In this document: piece after piece, positions 25,559 through 35,769 of the stretch
Layout: each line of letters begins with the position of its first letter
How positions within the stretch are numbered: the stretch's first letter is position 1
Assembly: GCA_036278935.1 (NCBI GenBank)
Contig: DASUKA010000035.1
Location: 1-64,000 of the forward strand
Source: DASSNR01 sp036278935
Lineage (GTDB): Bacteria > Gemmatimonadota > Gemmatimonadetes > Gemmatimonadales > Gemmatimonadaceae
Direction of reading: 5' to 3'
DNA length: 64,000 nt
Program-made: the position numbers and the translations under genes
Notes under the pieces: generated by a model
What the model was told of the DNA's origin: nothing
What the model saw: the letters and a program-made list of their open reading frames with translations, nothing else
Databases searched by the model: none

Positions 25559-26128
25559 CTACTTCCATTGCATGCCTTCAGCTGCTTTCTCAGAGCGGCC
25601 TTCCGGGAGGACCAGCCGAAGCACGCGGGCGTCCTCCTCCGGGCGCCGGTAGTAAGCACGCCGCCGGCCGATCTCCTGGAACCCGCGTGATGCGTACAGG
25701 GCCCGTGCCGCGCGATTGGACTCACGGACCTCCAGATATAACGAGGAAACCCCTCGCGTGCGCGCCGTCCGGATCGCCCCATCCAGCAGCGCCGCCCCCA
25801 CGTGATGCCGTCGCGCCTCCGGGGCGACGGCCAGATTGGCGATCTCGCCCTCGTCCGCCGCGAACCAGCCCACCACGTATCCCACTACGGTGGCAGCCCC
25901 CCCTGCACCGCCCTGGCGCACGGTCGCTACCACGAAGAAGCTGCGCGGATCACGCAGTACGGCCTGGAAGGACCGAAGGCTCCATGGGTCACTGAAGGAC
26001 GCATGCTCGATCCGGGCGACCGCCCACAGATCGTCGTCGGCGGCGGCGCGCAGCTCCGGTGCGGCGGGCACGTCGCGGGGTCGGCGGGCGCCCGCCGCGG
26101 CGTCGCGATCGCCGGCGCCCATCCCCAT
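25559..26128 (-). CDS. rimI: Ribosomal-protein-alanine acetyltransferase-like GNAT
   Basis: The 189-residue GNAT acetyltransferase resembles RimI, which acetylates N-terminal Ala of S18. It has AVARIEHASFSDPWSLRSFQAVL near the front. The acetyl-CoA loop is in NLAVAPEARRHHVGAALL, and SLYLEVRESNRAARALYASRGFQEIGRRRAYY is the typical RimI C-terminal half. The ATG at 26128 shares a base with the tsaB stop. An N-terminal extension of about 25 Ala/Arg/Asp-rich residues precedes the domain. In many bacteria rimI follows tsaB, which supports the name; the true target is untested. Confidence 0.85.
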   Translation of the reverse strand: MGMGAGDRDAAAGARRPRDVPAAPELRAAADDDLWAVARIEHASFSDPWSLRSFQAVLRDPRSFFVVATVRQGGAGGAATVVGYVVGWFAADEGEIANLAVAPEARRHHVGAALLDGAIRTARTRGVSSLYLEVRESNRAARALYASRGFQEIGRRRAYYRRPEEDARVLRLVLPEGRSEKAAEGMQWK

Positions 26129-26802
26129 CACCCCCCGGGAAGCGGGCGACCGTGCGCCGCTTCCCATCGTACCTGCGCTTCGGCATGGCGGCCGTAGTCC
26201 GGCTCCCACCGTGCCATATCGACTCGGCACTCGCGCTCAGCCAGCCAGCAGCGCAACCGCGCCACGCCGCGCGCCCGGGGTACGGCGTTGATCGGCTCGC
26301 CAGGGCCCATCACCCGCGCGGCGTGCGACGCCGCCATGTGCGCAACTTCCGAGCGAGGGATGAGCGCCGGGGCGGCCACTTCCACCGCGCCTCCATCCTC
26401 ATGGAGCTCGTAGCACGACGCGAACACATCGCCACGCATGGCGTCGAGCACCGCCAGGTATCGTCCGCTGTCCGCCGTCGCGGGAGCGCCCGCGATCATC
26501 AACAGCGGCGAGGGCACCGCCAGCAGCGGTACACTCCATCCCACGGCCAATCCCTTGGCGATCGACGCCGCGATCCTGAGGCCGGTGAAGCTTCCCGGTC
26601 CGGCGCCACAGACGATGCGCTCCACCTGCTCCGCTGTGGCCCCGCTCTCCCGGAGCGCATCCGCCACCGCTGGCATGAGCCGCTCGGCGTGCTCGCCGCG
26701 CATGGCGACCTCGCGCTCCACCAGCACGCGATCACCGGCCACGACCGCCACTGATCCGGTCGAGGTGGAGGCATCCACCGCCAGTGTGAGCACCGACATC
26801 AT
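26128..26802 (-). CDS. tsaB: tRNA threonylcarbamoyladenosine protein TsaB
   Basis: TsaB is the ASKHA-fold partner of TsaD in making t6A37 in tRNAs that read ANN codons. The 224-residue product has LAVDASTSTGSVAVV at the start, HAERLMPAVADAL, and CGAGPGSFTGLRIAASIAKGLA, the family signature. The ATG at 26802 overlaps the tsaE stop (ATGA). An alternative ATG is 3 bases in. The frame continues upstream over tsaE, which is spurious. tsaD is not in the window. Confidence 0.93.
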   Translation of the reverse strand: MMSVLTLAVDASTSTGSVAVVAGDRVLVEREVAMRGEHAERLMPAVADALRESGATAEQVERIVCGAGPGSFTGLRIAASIAKGLAVGWSVPLLAVPSPLLMIAGAPATADSGRYLAVLDAMRGDVFASCYELHEDGGAVEVAAPALIPRSEVAHMAASHAARVMGPGEPINAVPRARGVARLRCWLAERECRVDMARWEPDYGRHAEAQVRWEAAHGRPLPGG

Positions 26803-27257
26803 CCGGCGAGGAGAAGGCGCCGATCGGGATCCGCCGGGTCGTGCTCGAGTGCGATCCACACGGCATCCGTGCTCAACCGGCTGCCAGCGCGGTCGGGCCA
26901 CTCGACCAGAACGATCGCGTGCGCCGACACGATGTCGTCCCACCCGATGTTCGTCAGCTCCTGCTCGCGCTCCAGACGGTAGAGGTCCAGATGGTACACG
27001 GGACAGGCCGCGCCGGTATACTGGTGAACCAGGGCAAAGGTGGGGCTCGTCACCTCGTCGCGCACGCCCATACCGCGACACATCGCCTGTACGAGGGTGG
27101 TTTTCCCTGCGCCAAGATCGCCGGAGATGGCGAAGAGCACCGGTGGGCGCGCGGCATGGCCGAGTTGCTCACCCCACCGCACGAGCTCGTCGCGGGTCAG
27201 GGCGATGCGCCCGTGCGCGGCGAGCGCCGGCACGATGAAATGCCGCGCGGCGAGCAT
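26799..27257 (-). CDS. tsaE: tRNA threonylcarbamoyladenosine ATPase TsaE
   Basis: TsaE is the small P-loop ATPase that resets the TsaBD complex. The 152-residue protein has Walker A GDLGAGKTT (residues 46-54), then SPTFALVHQY and YHLDLYRL, followed by the VLVEWPDRA segment, all typical of TsaE. Its ATG abuts the TAG of uvrB, and its stop overlaps tsaB, so uvrB, tsaE, tsaB and rimI are probably one transcript. Confidence 0.94.
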   Translation of the reverse strand: MLAARHFIVPALAAHGRIALTRDELVRWGEQLGHAARPPVLFAISGDLGAGKTTLVQAMCRGMGVRDEVTSPTFALVHQYTGAACPVYHLDLYRLEREQELTNIGWDDIVSAHAIVLVEWPDRAGSRLSTDAVWIALEHDPADPDRRLLLAG

Positions 27258-29315
27258 CTAGCGCCGGGCCTTGATCCGGTCCAGTCCGCCCGTGGCCCGC
27301 CGGCGGGCTTTCCCATCCGCGCGCGACCGCAGCTCGAAGAGCTGATCGCGCAGGAGAGCGGCTCCCTCGAAATCGAGATTCGCGGCCGCCTCGCGCATCT
27401 GCTGTTCCACCATCCCGATGACGGCCTCCAGATCCATCTCGGCAGCGTACGTCCGCTCCGGCTCCGCCACACGCGCCGTCCGCCCCTCCCGCTCACTCCT
27501 GGCATCCGCCACTCGCGTGCTGAAACGGACCTGCTCCGTGCTCTTCACAATCGTGGCCGGAATGATCCCGTGCTCCTGGTTGTAGGCAGCCTGCAGCTCG
27601 CGGCGGCGCGCCGTCTCCTCCATGGCCCGCTGCATGGACCCCGTCTTCCGGTCGGCGTAGAAGATCGCGCGTCCGCCAACATTCCGGGCGGCGCGGCCGA
27701 TGGTCTGGATGAGCGACCGGTCGCTCCGCAGGAATCCTTCCTGGTCCGCATCCAGCACCGCCACGAGCGACACCTCGGGAAGGTCGAGCCCTTCGCGCAG
27801 CAAGTTGATCCCCACCAGCACATCGAACTCGCCCAGTCGCAGCCCGCGCACGATCTCCATGCGCTCGATGGCGTCGATGTCCGAATGCATGTAGCGCACC
27901 CGCACGCCCATCTGCTGCAGGTAATCGGTGAGGTCCTCGGCCATGCGCTTGGTCAACGTCGTGACCAGGACGCGCTCGCCGCGGCGCTCGCGCTGACGGA
28001 TCTCGCCCAGGAGATCGTCCACCTGGCCGCGCACGGGGCGCACCTCGATCTCCGGATCCAGCAGCCCGGTGGGGCGGATGATCTGCTCCACCACGATGCC
28101 CTCGGAGAGGCGGAGCTCAAGCTCGCCCGGCGTGGCGGAGACGAAGATGGCCCGCGGCGTGAGGGTCAGAAATTCATCGAACATCAGCGGCCGATTATCC
28201 AGCGCGCTCGGCAGACGGAACCCGTAGTCGACGAGCGTGAGCTTGCGCGCGCGGTCCCCGTTGAACATGCCGCCGATCTGCGGCAGCCCGACGTGCGATT
28301 CATCGACCACCACCAGAAAGTCTTCGGGGAAGTAGTCGAACAGACAGGCGGGCCGCTCCCCCGCCGCGCGCCCCGAGAGATGGCGCGAGTAGTTCTCGAT
28401 CCCCGCGCACATCCCGATCTCCAGCATCATCTCGATGTCGAAGTTCGTGCGCGACTCGAGCCGCTGTGCCTCCAGCAGCTTGTTCTGGCCGCGCAGCTCG
28501 GCCAGCCGTTCCGCCAGCTCAGCGCGGATGAGCCCCACCGCGCGCTCGAGCGTGGGGCGCGATGTCACGAAGTGCTTGGCGGGGTAGATGGCCGCGCGCT
28601 CCAGCTGCGCGATCGTGTCACCGGTGACCACATCGATCTTCGAGATCCGCTCGATCTGGTCGCCCCACAACTCGAGGCGCACGCCCTGCTCCTCGTATGC
28701 CGGAAAGATCTCCACCGTGTCGCCGCGCACCCGGAACGTGCCGCGCTCGAACGCGACATCGTTGCGCGAGTACTGGATCCCCACCAGCGCGCGCAGGAGA
28801 TCGTCGCGCGGGACGGTCTCGCCAACCCGTACCGAGACCATGCGCTCGCGGTAGGTCACCGGGTCGCCCAACCCGTAGATGGCGGAAACCGTGGCGACGA
28901 TGATGACGTCGTCCCGCTCCATCAGACTCGATGTCGCGCGGAGTCGGAGCCGGTCGATGTCCTCGTTGATCGAGGCGTCCTTCTCGATGTACGTGTCGGT
29001 CGTCGGCACGTACGCCTCCGGCTGGTAGTAGTCGTAGTACGAGATGAAGTACTCGACCGCGTTGTGCGGGAAGAAGCCCTTGAGCTCCCCGTAAAGCTGC
29101 GCCGCGAGCGTCTTGTTGTGTGAGAGGACGAGGGTCGGGCGGCCATGCGCCTGGATGACGTTGGCGATGGTCATCGTCTTCCCCGATCCGGTGACGCCCA
29201 GCAGCGTCTGGAACCGGTCCCCACGCTCCAGCCCGGTGCTGAGCTCGCCAATGGCGCGCGGCTGATCACCGGCGGGTGAGAAGGGGGCGCGGAGATCAAA
29301 GGCGGCGCGGGACAT
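27258..29315 (-). CDS. uvrB: Excinuclease ABC subunit B
   Basis: UvrB is the damage-verifying helicase of nucleotide excision repair. The 685-residue protein has Walker A GVTGSGKT (residues 40-47), SHNKTLAAQLYGELK, and the beta-hairpin FISYYDYYQPEAYVP that inserts into DNA. VVDESHV forms the DEAD-like box. The helicase C motifs include RPTGLLDPEI and QTIGRAARN, and a C-terminal UVR domain (LDFEGAALLRDQLFELR) contacts UvrC. The ATG at 29315 starts the conserved sequence; the frame extends 57 residues upstream through non-conserved sequence. No Shine-Dalgarno is visible at this start. Confidence 0.97.
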   Translation of the reverse strand: MSRAAFDLRAPFSPAGDQPRAIGELSTGLERGDRFQTLLGVTGSGKTMTIANVIQAHGRPTLVLSHNKTLAAQLYGELKGFFPHNAVEYFISYYDYYQPEAYVPTTDTYIEKDASINEDIDRLRLRATSSLMERDDVIIVATVSAIYGLGDPVTYRERMVSVRVGETVPRDDLLRALVGIQYSRNDVAFERGTFRVRGDTVEIFPAYEEQGVRLELWGDQIERISKIDVVTGDTIAQLERAAIYPAKHFVTSRPTLERAVGLIRAELAERLAELRGQNKLLEAQRLESRTNFDIEMMLEIGMCAGIENYSRHLSGRAAGERPACLFDYFPEDFLVVVDESHVGLPQIGGMFNGDRARKLTLVDYGFRLPSALDNRPLMFDEFLTLTPRAIFVSATPGELELRLSEGIVVEQIIRPTGLLDPEIEVRPVRGQVDDLLGEIRQRERRGERVLVTTLTKRMAEDLTDYLQQMGVRVRYMHSDIDAIERMEIVRGLRLGEFDVLVGINLLREGLDLPEVSLVAVLDADQEGFLRSDRSLIQTIGRAARNVGGRAIFYADRKTGSMQRAMEETARRRELQAAYNQEHGIIPATIVKSTEQVRFSTRVADARSEREGRTARVAEPERTYAAEMDLEAVIGMVEQQMREAAANLDFEGAALLRDQLFELRSRADGKARRRATGGLDRIKARR

Positions 29316-29320
29316 GACGA

Positions 29321-29326
29321 AATATA
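29321..29326 (-). promoter_or_regulatory. Candidate -10 box immediately upstream of uvrB
   Basis: On the minus strand TATATT ends 5 bases before the uvrB ATG. If used as a -10 hexamer the transcript would begin at or next to the start codon. No convincing -35 box or Shine-Dalgarno is seen, so this is tentative. Confidence 0.35.
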
Positions 29327-29445
29327 AGTGAGTCAGCCGGTGAGGAACGGCGCGGGGGTCGGGAGTGGGGTGTCGGGTAGGCGGGCAAAGAGTTCCGCTC
29401 GCCACGGCCGTTTCCCCACACCCTACGCCCTGCCCCCTGTCTTCT

Positions 29446-31632
29446 TCACCCCTCGCTGCTCGCGAGCCGCTCCCGACGCGTGACATCGGTGATGCCCTTC
29501 ACACGCCGCATCGCACGGATGGTCTTCTGGAGATGGGTCAGATTCTCCACCTCCACGAGCAGCGAACCGGAGACCCCGCCCCCGTCGCCGCTGCGTAGCT
29601 CCATGCTCTTGATGTTGGTGCCCGTGTCCGTCACGGCCTCGGCGATATCCTTGTACAGACCGCGCCGGTCCGTCGCTTCAATGGCCAGGCGGACGAGAAA
29701 GAGCTCCCCTTCCATCTCGCGCCAGTCGATGTCCAGCCGCCGCTCCGGCTCATGCGAGAGGAGCAGGACATTCGGACAGTCCGCGCGGTGGATACTTACG
29801 CCGCGTCCGCGTGTGACGTAGCCCACGACCGGGTCGCCGGGCACGGGTTGACAGCACTGGGAGTAACGGACCATCAGGCCGTCCACGCCCTGAATGCGCA
29901 CCCCCTTGGCCGTGCCGCGCATCCGCTGCACCAGGCGCTCGAACGCGCTGGCCCGCTCCATCGGCTCGTTGTTGGCTTCCAGCTCCGGGAAGATGGCTTT
30001 CAGCGCCTGTGCCACGTGCACGTCACCACGGCCGAGGGCGACCACCAGCTGACGTCCGTCAATCAGGTTGAGCGTCTTGGCGGCTGCGGTGAGTGCCTGG
30101 TCGTCCGGCTTGGTCAGGCTCCGCCGGCGCAGCTCCTTGTCCAGGATCTCCCGCCCCAGCTTGATCGAGGTGGCCTGCTCTTCCTGCTTGACCCACTGGC
30201 GGATCTTGTGACGCGCCCGCCCCGTGCGGACGTGCGCCAGCCAGTCGCGACTCGGGCGCGCCGTGGTGGCGGTGAGGATCTCCACGGTGTCGGAGTTCTT
30301 CAGCTGGCGCGAGAGCGGCGCAATGCGGCCGTTCACGCGCGCCCCCTGGCAGTGCAGCCCGACCTCCGTATGCACGGAGAAGGCGAAATCGATCGGCGTT
30401 GCCCCCTTGGGCAGCTGGATGACATCGCCGGTGGGCGTGAAGACGAAGATCTCGTCCTGGTACAGGTCCAGCTTCAGAAACTCGAGGAACTCGTCGGGCG
30501 TGCGGGCATCGAGCTGCAGCTCCAGCACCTGCCGGAACCATCCGAGCGCGCGGTCCAGCTCATCCGCGCTCTTGCCACCGTTCTCCTTGTACAGCCAGTG
30601 CGCCGCAATGCCGTACTCCGCCGTGCGATGCATGTCGTACGTGCGGATCTGAATCTCGAACAGCTGCCGGCCCGGCCCGAAGACCGTGGTGTGCAGCGAC
30701 TGGTAGCCGTTGGACTTGGGCTGCGCGATGTAGTCCTTGATCCGTTCCTGCAGCGGCGTGAACCGATCGTGGATGACGCCCAGCGTGTGATAGCAATCCG
30801 GGACGCTGTTCACCAGCACGCGGATGGCCAGCAGGTCGTAGATCTCCTCGTACGGCTTCTCCCGCTGTTTCATTTTCTTGGAGATGGACCAGAGGTGCTT
30901 CGGCCGCCCCACGACCTCGACGTTCGGGATACCCGCGCGCTGCAGTTCCTCCTGCAACGGGAGTGAGAGCTGCGCGATGAGCCGCTCGCGCTCCCCCCGC
31001 TTCTGCGCAACCAGTTTGGCGAGCTTTCGGTATTCGGGGGGCTCGAGGTGCTTGAACGAGAGATCTTCCAGCTCCCACCGCATCTTCGCCATCCCGAAGC
31101 GGTGCGCGAGCGGGGCATACAGGTCCATCGTCTCCTGCGCGATGCGCTGTCGCTTCTCCTCGGGCAGGTACTCGAGCGTGCGCATGTTATGCAGCCGGTC
31201 GGCGAGCTTGATGAGGATCACCCGTACGTCCTTCGCCACCGACAGCAGCAGCTTCCGGTAATTCTCGACCTGCCGTTCCTGCCGCGACCGGTAGGAGATG
31301 TTGCTGATCTTCGTGACGCCATCGACGATCTGCGCGATGTCGCGCCCGAACGCCCGCTCCACGTCGGCAACCGTCACCTGCGTGTCTTCGACCACGTCGT
31401 GCATGAGCCCGCTGGCCACCGTGACCGTATCGAGGTGCAGCTCGGCCAGAATCCTGGCCACCTCGATACAGTGCGTGACATAGTCGTCGCCCGAGAGCCG
31501 CTTCTGCCCGGCGTGCGCATCCACGCTGAACCGATACGCACGCGCGAGCAGCTCGGTATCGAGTCGCTCATCGAGCGGCTCGCCGCCGGCAGCCCAGCCC
31601 GGAATGATCGTGTTCAGCGCAACCGTGGTCAC
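29446..31632 (-). CDS. Bifunctional (p)ppGpp synthetase/hydrolase (Rel/SpoT)
   Basis: The 728-residue stringent-response enzyme has four parts in order. The HD hydrolase domain has His78-Asp79 in GLMHDVVEDT and the LIKLADRLHNMRTL box. The synthetase domain has RIKDYIAQPKSNGYQSLHT and FEIQIRTYDMHRTAEYGIAAHW. The TGS domain is IFVFTPTGDVIQLPKGATPIDFAFSVH, and a C-terminal ACT/RRM region ends NIKSMELRSGDG. RIKD is the RxKD charge type of dual-function Rel enzymes, and an intact HD site predicts hydrolysis as well. The GTG start overlaps radC (GTGA). Confidence 0.96.
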   Translation of the reverse strand: MTTVALNTIIPGWAAGGEPLDERLDTELLARAYRFSVDAHAGQKRLSGDDYVTHCIEVARILAELHLDTVTVASGLMHDVVEDTQVTVADVERAFGRDIAQIVDGVTKISNISYRSRQERQVENYRKLLLSVAKDVRVILIKLADRLHNMRTLEYLPEEKRQRIAQETMDLYAPLAHRFGMAKMRWELEDLSFKHLEPPEYRKLAKLVAQKRGERERLIAQLSLPLQEELQRAGIPNVEVVGRPKHLWSISKKMKQREKPYEEIYDLLAIRVLVNSVPDCYHTLGVIHDRFTPLQERIKDYIAQPKSNGYQSLHTTVFGPGRQLFEIQIRTYDMHRTAEYGIAAHWLYKENGGKSADELDRALGWFRQVLELQLDARTPDEFLEFLKLDLYQDEIFVFTPTGDVIQLPKGATPIDFAFSVHTEVGLHCQGARVNGRIAPLSRQLKNSDTVEILTATTARPSRDWLAHVRTGRARHKIRQWVKQEEQATSIKLGREILDKELRRRSLTKPDDQALTAAAKTLNLIDGRQLVVALGRGDVHVAQALKAIFPELEANNEPMERASAFERLVQRMRGTAKGVRIQGVDGLMVRYSQCCQPVPGDPVVGYVTRGRGVSIHRADCPNVLLLSHEPERRLDIDWREMEGELFLVRLAIEATDRRGLYKDIAEAVTDTGTNIKSMELRSGDGGGVSGSLLVEVENLTHLQKTIRAMRRVKGITDVTRRERLASSEG

Positions 31633-32342
31633 AGCAGTCCCGCCTCCACAAAGCTCAGATAACGCCCCCGGCCTACAATCAGGTGATCGTGCACGGGGAT
31701 GTCCAGCAGGCGGCCCGCGGCCACGAGCTGTTCCGTCACCAGCCGGTCATCCGGCGACGGGGTCGGATCACCGCTCGGATGGTTGTGCACGAGGATGATC
31801 GCTGCCGCGCGCTCCGCGATGGCTTCGCGGAACACTTCCCGCGGATGGACCAGCGACGAATTGAGGATGCCGCGCGTGACCGTCACGTCGCGCTCCAGCC
31901 GATGCTGTGAGTCGAGCACCGCGACATGAAACTCCTCCACCGGCAGGTCGCGCAGCCGCGTGGCGAACGCGGCGTAGACCTCCCGCGGGGAGCGCATGGA
32001 GGCGCCATCGTCACGACGCTCGGCGGCCATCCGGCGTCCCAGCTCCAGCGCGGCGTGAATGCTCACGGCGCGTGCGGTGCCCACCCCGGCCAGCGTAGTC
32101 AGCGCCGCCACGGGCTGCGCGGCAATCCGGCGCAACGAGCCGCCGCCCCGCGCCAGGATCTCCTGCCCGAGCGCGAGCGCCGATCGACCAACGCCCCCCG
32201 ATCCAATGAGAATGGCCAGCAACTCCGCCGTGCTCATGCTCTGTGGACCCACGCTCTTCAGACGCTCACGCGGCCGGTCGGTGGCGGGGAGTTCCCGGAT
32301 GCGCAACCCGGTGTGGACGACGGTGCCGGCAACATCAGTCAT
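31629..32342 (-). CDS. radC: RadC-family JAB/MPN protein
   Basis: The 237-residue protein has an N-terminal helix-hairpin-helix region (MSTAELLAILIGSG, LTTLAGVGTARAVSIHAALELGRR) and a C-terminal JAMM domain with the metal site HNHPSGDPTPSPDD. RadC was first tied to radiation repair, but its real role is unsettled. The start is the ATG at 32342, with GGAG about 9 bases upstream. It overlaps rel by 4 bases, so the two are probably cotranscribed. Confidence 0.93.
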   Translation of the reverse strand: MTDVAGTVVHTGLRIRELPATDRPRERLKSVGPQSMSTAELLAILIGSGGVGRSALALGQEILARGGGSLRRIAAQPVAALTTLAGVGTARAVSIHAALELGRRMAAERRDDGASMRSPREVYAAFATRLRDLPVEEFHVAVLDSQHRLERDVTVTRGILNSSLVHPREVFREAIAERAAAIILVHNHPSGDPTPSPDDRLVTEQLVAAGRLLDIPVHDHLIVGRGRYLSFVEAGLL

Positions 32343-32439
32343 GGCGAGACGCTCCAGAAAAGGACGTCCCCATATTACACGCACCTGCTCGGCAAGCCGC
32401 ACCATTTCCTTGCACACGACACCGCCCCATGCTACCGCC

Positions 32440-35400
32440 TCACACGTTCGCGCCGTGGCACTTCTTGTACTTCTTCCCCGATCCGCAGGGACACGGCTCG
32501 TTCCGGCCCACATGGGACCAATCGACATTGGCCGCTGGTTGGGCCGCGCCAAGCGTCCGGGTGCGCCCCGCGCCCACGATGGTGGGTTCGGGCTTGGCCG
32601 CCGGGCGGCTCTTCGGCGGCTCGGTGGGACCGACATCCGCCACGGCGCCTACGCCATCGCCGTCGCCGTTCCCCTCGTGCTCTGTCACCGGTACATCTTC
32701 CAGCACACCCAGCGCGTTGTACCGCTTGGTGGCGCGCGATGGCGCATTGCCCGACGGTCCACCTGCTGGGCCGCCCGCTGGTCCGCCCGCGCCCCCCTGC
32801 CCGCCTCCGAACTGCGGGGGTGGATTGAAAACCAGCTGCACACGCAGGAAGCGTTCGGTGAAGGTGCTGTAGATGTCCGCCATGAGATCCTCGAACATCG
32901 TGTAGGCTTCCTGTTTGTACTCAATGAGCGGATCGGTCTGCCCCCAGGACCGGTAGTGGATCGCGGCCCGCAGCTGGTCGAGATCGTACAGATGGTCCTT
33001 CCACTTCTCATCCAGAACGTTGAGCGTGACCAGCGCGAGCAGTTGATCGGCGTATTCGCCCAGATTCTCGAGCTTCGCGGTGAACGCCGCCTGCCCCGCC
33101 GCCCGCGCCTCCTCCTGCGCCTCCTGCAGCGATGCGGGGCTGTCCTGCCCCTCCTCGAACTCCGGCACCGTGAGCAGGTAGTGCATGAGCAGCTCCTGTC
33201 GCAGGAGCGCCATGTCCCAGTCTTCGGACGTCTCGTACCCCGCGAGCGTCTGCTCGATGCGCCGGTCCAGCGCCTTGTCCATCATCTTGCGCGCTTCGCC
33301 CTTCAGCTCCTCGCCGCCCTCCAGCGCGAAGCTGCGCAGCGAGTAGATCACCTCGCGCTGCTGGTTCATCACGTCGTCGTATTCCAGCAGCCGTTTGCGC
33401 GCCTGGAAGTTCTGCATCTCCACCCGCTTCTGCGCCTGCCCGATCGACCGGGTGATGAGCGGGTGCGTGAGCACCTCGCCGTCTTTCGCGCCCATGCGGT
33501 CCATCAGCTTGGCGATCCGCTCGGAGCCGAAGAGGCGCATCAGGTCGTCTTCCAGCGAGAGGAAGAACTGCGACGCACCTGGATCTCCCTGCCGGCCCGC
33601 GCGGCCACGGAGCTGCCGGTCGATGCGCCGCGACTCGTGCCGCTCGGAGCCGACGATGTGGAGGCCGCCGATCTCCATGATCTCCATCGGCTTGCCGTCT
33701 TCGTCTTCGACGGACGACTGCCGCGATTCCGTGACTCCGGCCCCCAACTTGATGTCCGTGCCACGGCCCGCCATGTTCGTCGCGATCGTCACCGCACCCG
33801 GCTGACCCGCGGCCGCCACGATCTCGGCCTCGCGCTGGTGGTACTTCGCGTTGAGCACGTTGTGCTTGATCCCGGCGCGCTGAAACATCCGCGAGAGCGT
33901 CTCCGAGACGTCGACGTTCACGCTGCCGACCAGCACCGGAAAGCCGAGGTCGTGCAGACGCTGCACCTCCTCGAGGATCGCCTTGTACTTCTCGCGCCGC
34001 GTCTTGTAGATGAGATCCTGCCGGTCGTCGCGGATTACCGGCTTGTTGGTCGGGATCACCGCCACCGGCAGCTTGTAGATCTCGTGGAACTCCGACTCCT
34101 CCGTTTCGGCAGTGCCCGTCATCCCGGCCAGCTTCTCGTACATCCGGAAGTAGTTCTGGATGGTGATGGTGGCCATGGTCTGCGTCTCACCCTTGACCTG
34201 CACCCCCTCCTTGGCCTCCACCGCCTGGTGCAGCCCTTCGGACCAGCGGCGCCCGGGCATGGTGCGCCCGGTGAACTCATCGACGATGAGCACCTGGCCG
34301 TCCTGCACCACGTAATTCACGTCCTTCTCATAGAGCGCGTGCGCGCGCAGCAACTGATGGACGATGTTCAGCTTCTCGCTCTTGAGTGCGTACTCCCGCT
34401 CGATGGCGGCGCGCCGCTCCACCTTCTCCTGTGCGGAGAGATCGGGGTCGTGTTGTACCGCATGGATGGTCTCGGAGATATCGGGAAGCACGAACGCCTC
34501 GTGGTCATCCGGTGCCAGGGAGTCCACGCCGGCGTCCGTGAGGTGCACCGTATGCCCCTTCTCGTCGAGCACGAAGTACAGCCGCTCCTCCACCTCCCGG
34601 TACTGTTGCTTGCTCGCGGGAAGCCGGCGGTCCGCGATCACGTCCAGCTCCATCTTCTGGGCCAGCTGCTTGGCACCTTGCTCCTGCAGCAGCTTGAGCA
34701 GCCGCTTGTTCTTGGGTGCGCCCAGTTGGGCCTGGTACAGGTGCAGCGCCGCGTCCGCGTCGTTCCCCTCCGCCAGCGCCTGCTCGGCCTCAGCCACCAG
34801 CTTGTTCGCAAGCTCCGTCTGCGCGCGGGCCAGGCGCGCCACGGCGGCGTTATGCTCGCGGTACGCCAGGTCGCTCTCGTTGCCGACCGGCCCGGAGATG
34901 ATGAGCGGCGTGCGCGCCTCATCGATCAGGACCGAGTCCACCTCGTCCACAATGGCGTAGTAGTGCGGCCGCTGCACGCGCTGGTCGAGCGACGTGACCA
35001 TGTTGTCGCGCAGGTAGTCGAAGCCGAATTCGTTGTTCGTGCCGTACGTGATATCGCACAGGTAGGCGGCGCGTCGCTCCGGGGTCCCGGGCTCGGTGTC
35101 GTCAATACACCCCACCGTGAGCCCCAGGTACGAATACACGTGCCCCATCCACTGGGCATCGCGCCGCGCCAGATAGGAGTTGACCGTGACGAGGTGCGCA
35201 CCCTTGCCTGCCAGCGCATTCAGGTACAACGGCAGCGTGGCTACCAGCGTCTTCCCCTCGCCGGTCGCCATCTCGGCGATCTTCCCCATGTGCAACTGGA
35301 TGCCACCGATGAGCTGCACATCGTAGTGCACCATGTCCCACACCATGTCATGCCCGGTCACCGGCACCGGCGTGCCCAGCAACCGGCGGGCGGCCTCGCG

Positions 35401-35760
35401 CGCCGTGGCGAACGCTTCGGGCAGAATCTCGTCGAGCACCTCGGCGATCGCTTCGCGCAGATCCTTTTCCAGCCCCCCCTGACCATCCACACCGATCAGC
35501 TGGTTGTCGATCTCCTCGCGTTCATCCGCGTCCGAGGCCGTGCGCTTACGCTCCTTGAGCTCGGCGATCTGCGCCTCCAGCTCCGACGTGCGCTCGCGGA
35601 TGATCCCGCGCAAACGCTCCGTCTGCCCGCGCAGCTCCTCATCCGATACCGTCTGGAGGCGCTCGTACTCCTCGTTGATGGCGTCGACAATCGGCTGCAC
35701 GCGCTTCAACTCGCGTTCATGGCGCGTGCCGAAGATCGTGGTCAGAAATGGTTTGAGCAT
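32440..35760 (-). CDS. secA: Protein translocase ATPase SecA
   Basis: SecA drives Sec-dependent export at the inner membrane. The 1106-residue protein has the start-helix [17 protein letters not shown], Walker A in [32 protein letters not shown], and [12 protein letters not shown]. The C-terminal zinc motif is [14 protein letters not shown] (SEC-C), which binds SecB or ribosomes. It is about 200 residues longer than E. coli SecA. Much of the excess is a Leu/Glu/Ala-rich insertion at about 290-380 and a Gly/Pro-rich linker before SEC-C. GAGGAT precedes the ATG. It follows nadD by 9 bases. Confidence 0.97.
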
Positions 35761-35769
35761 AGCTATCCT

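Noticed and set aside
28200..28400. Broken or duplicated repair gene near uvrB
   Set aside because: uvrB is full length with all helicase motifs, and no second copy is present.
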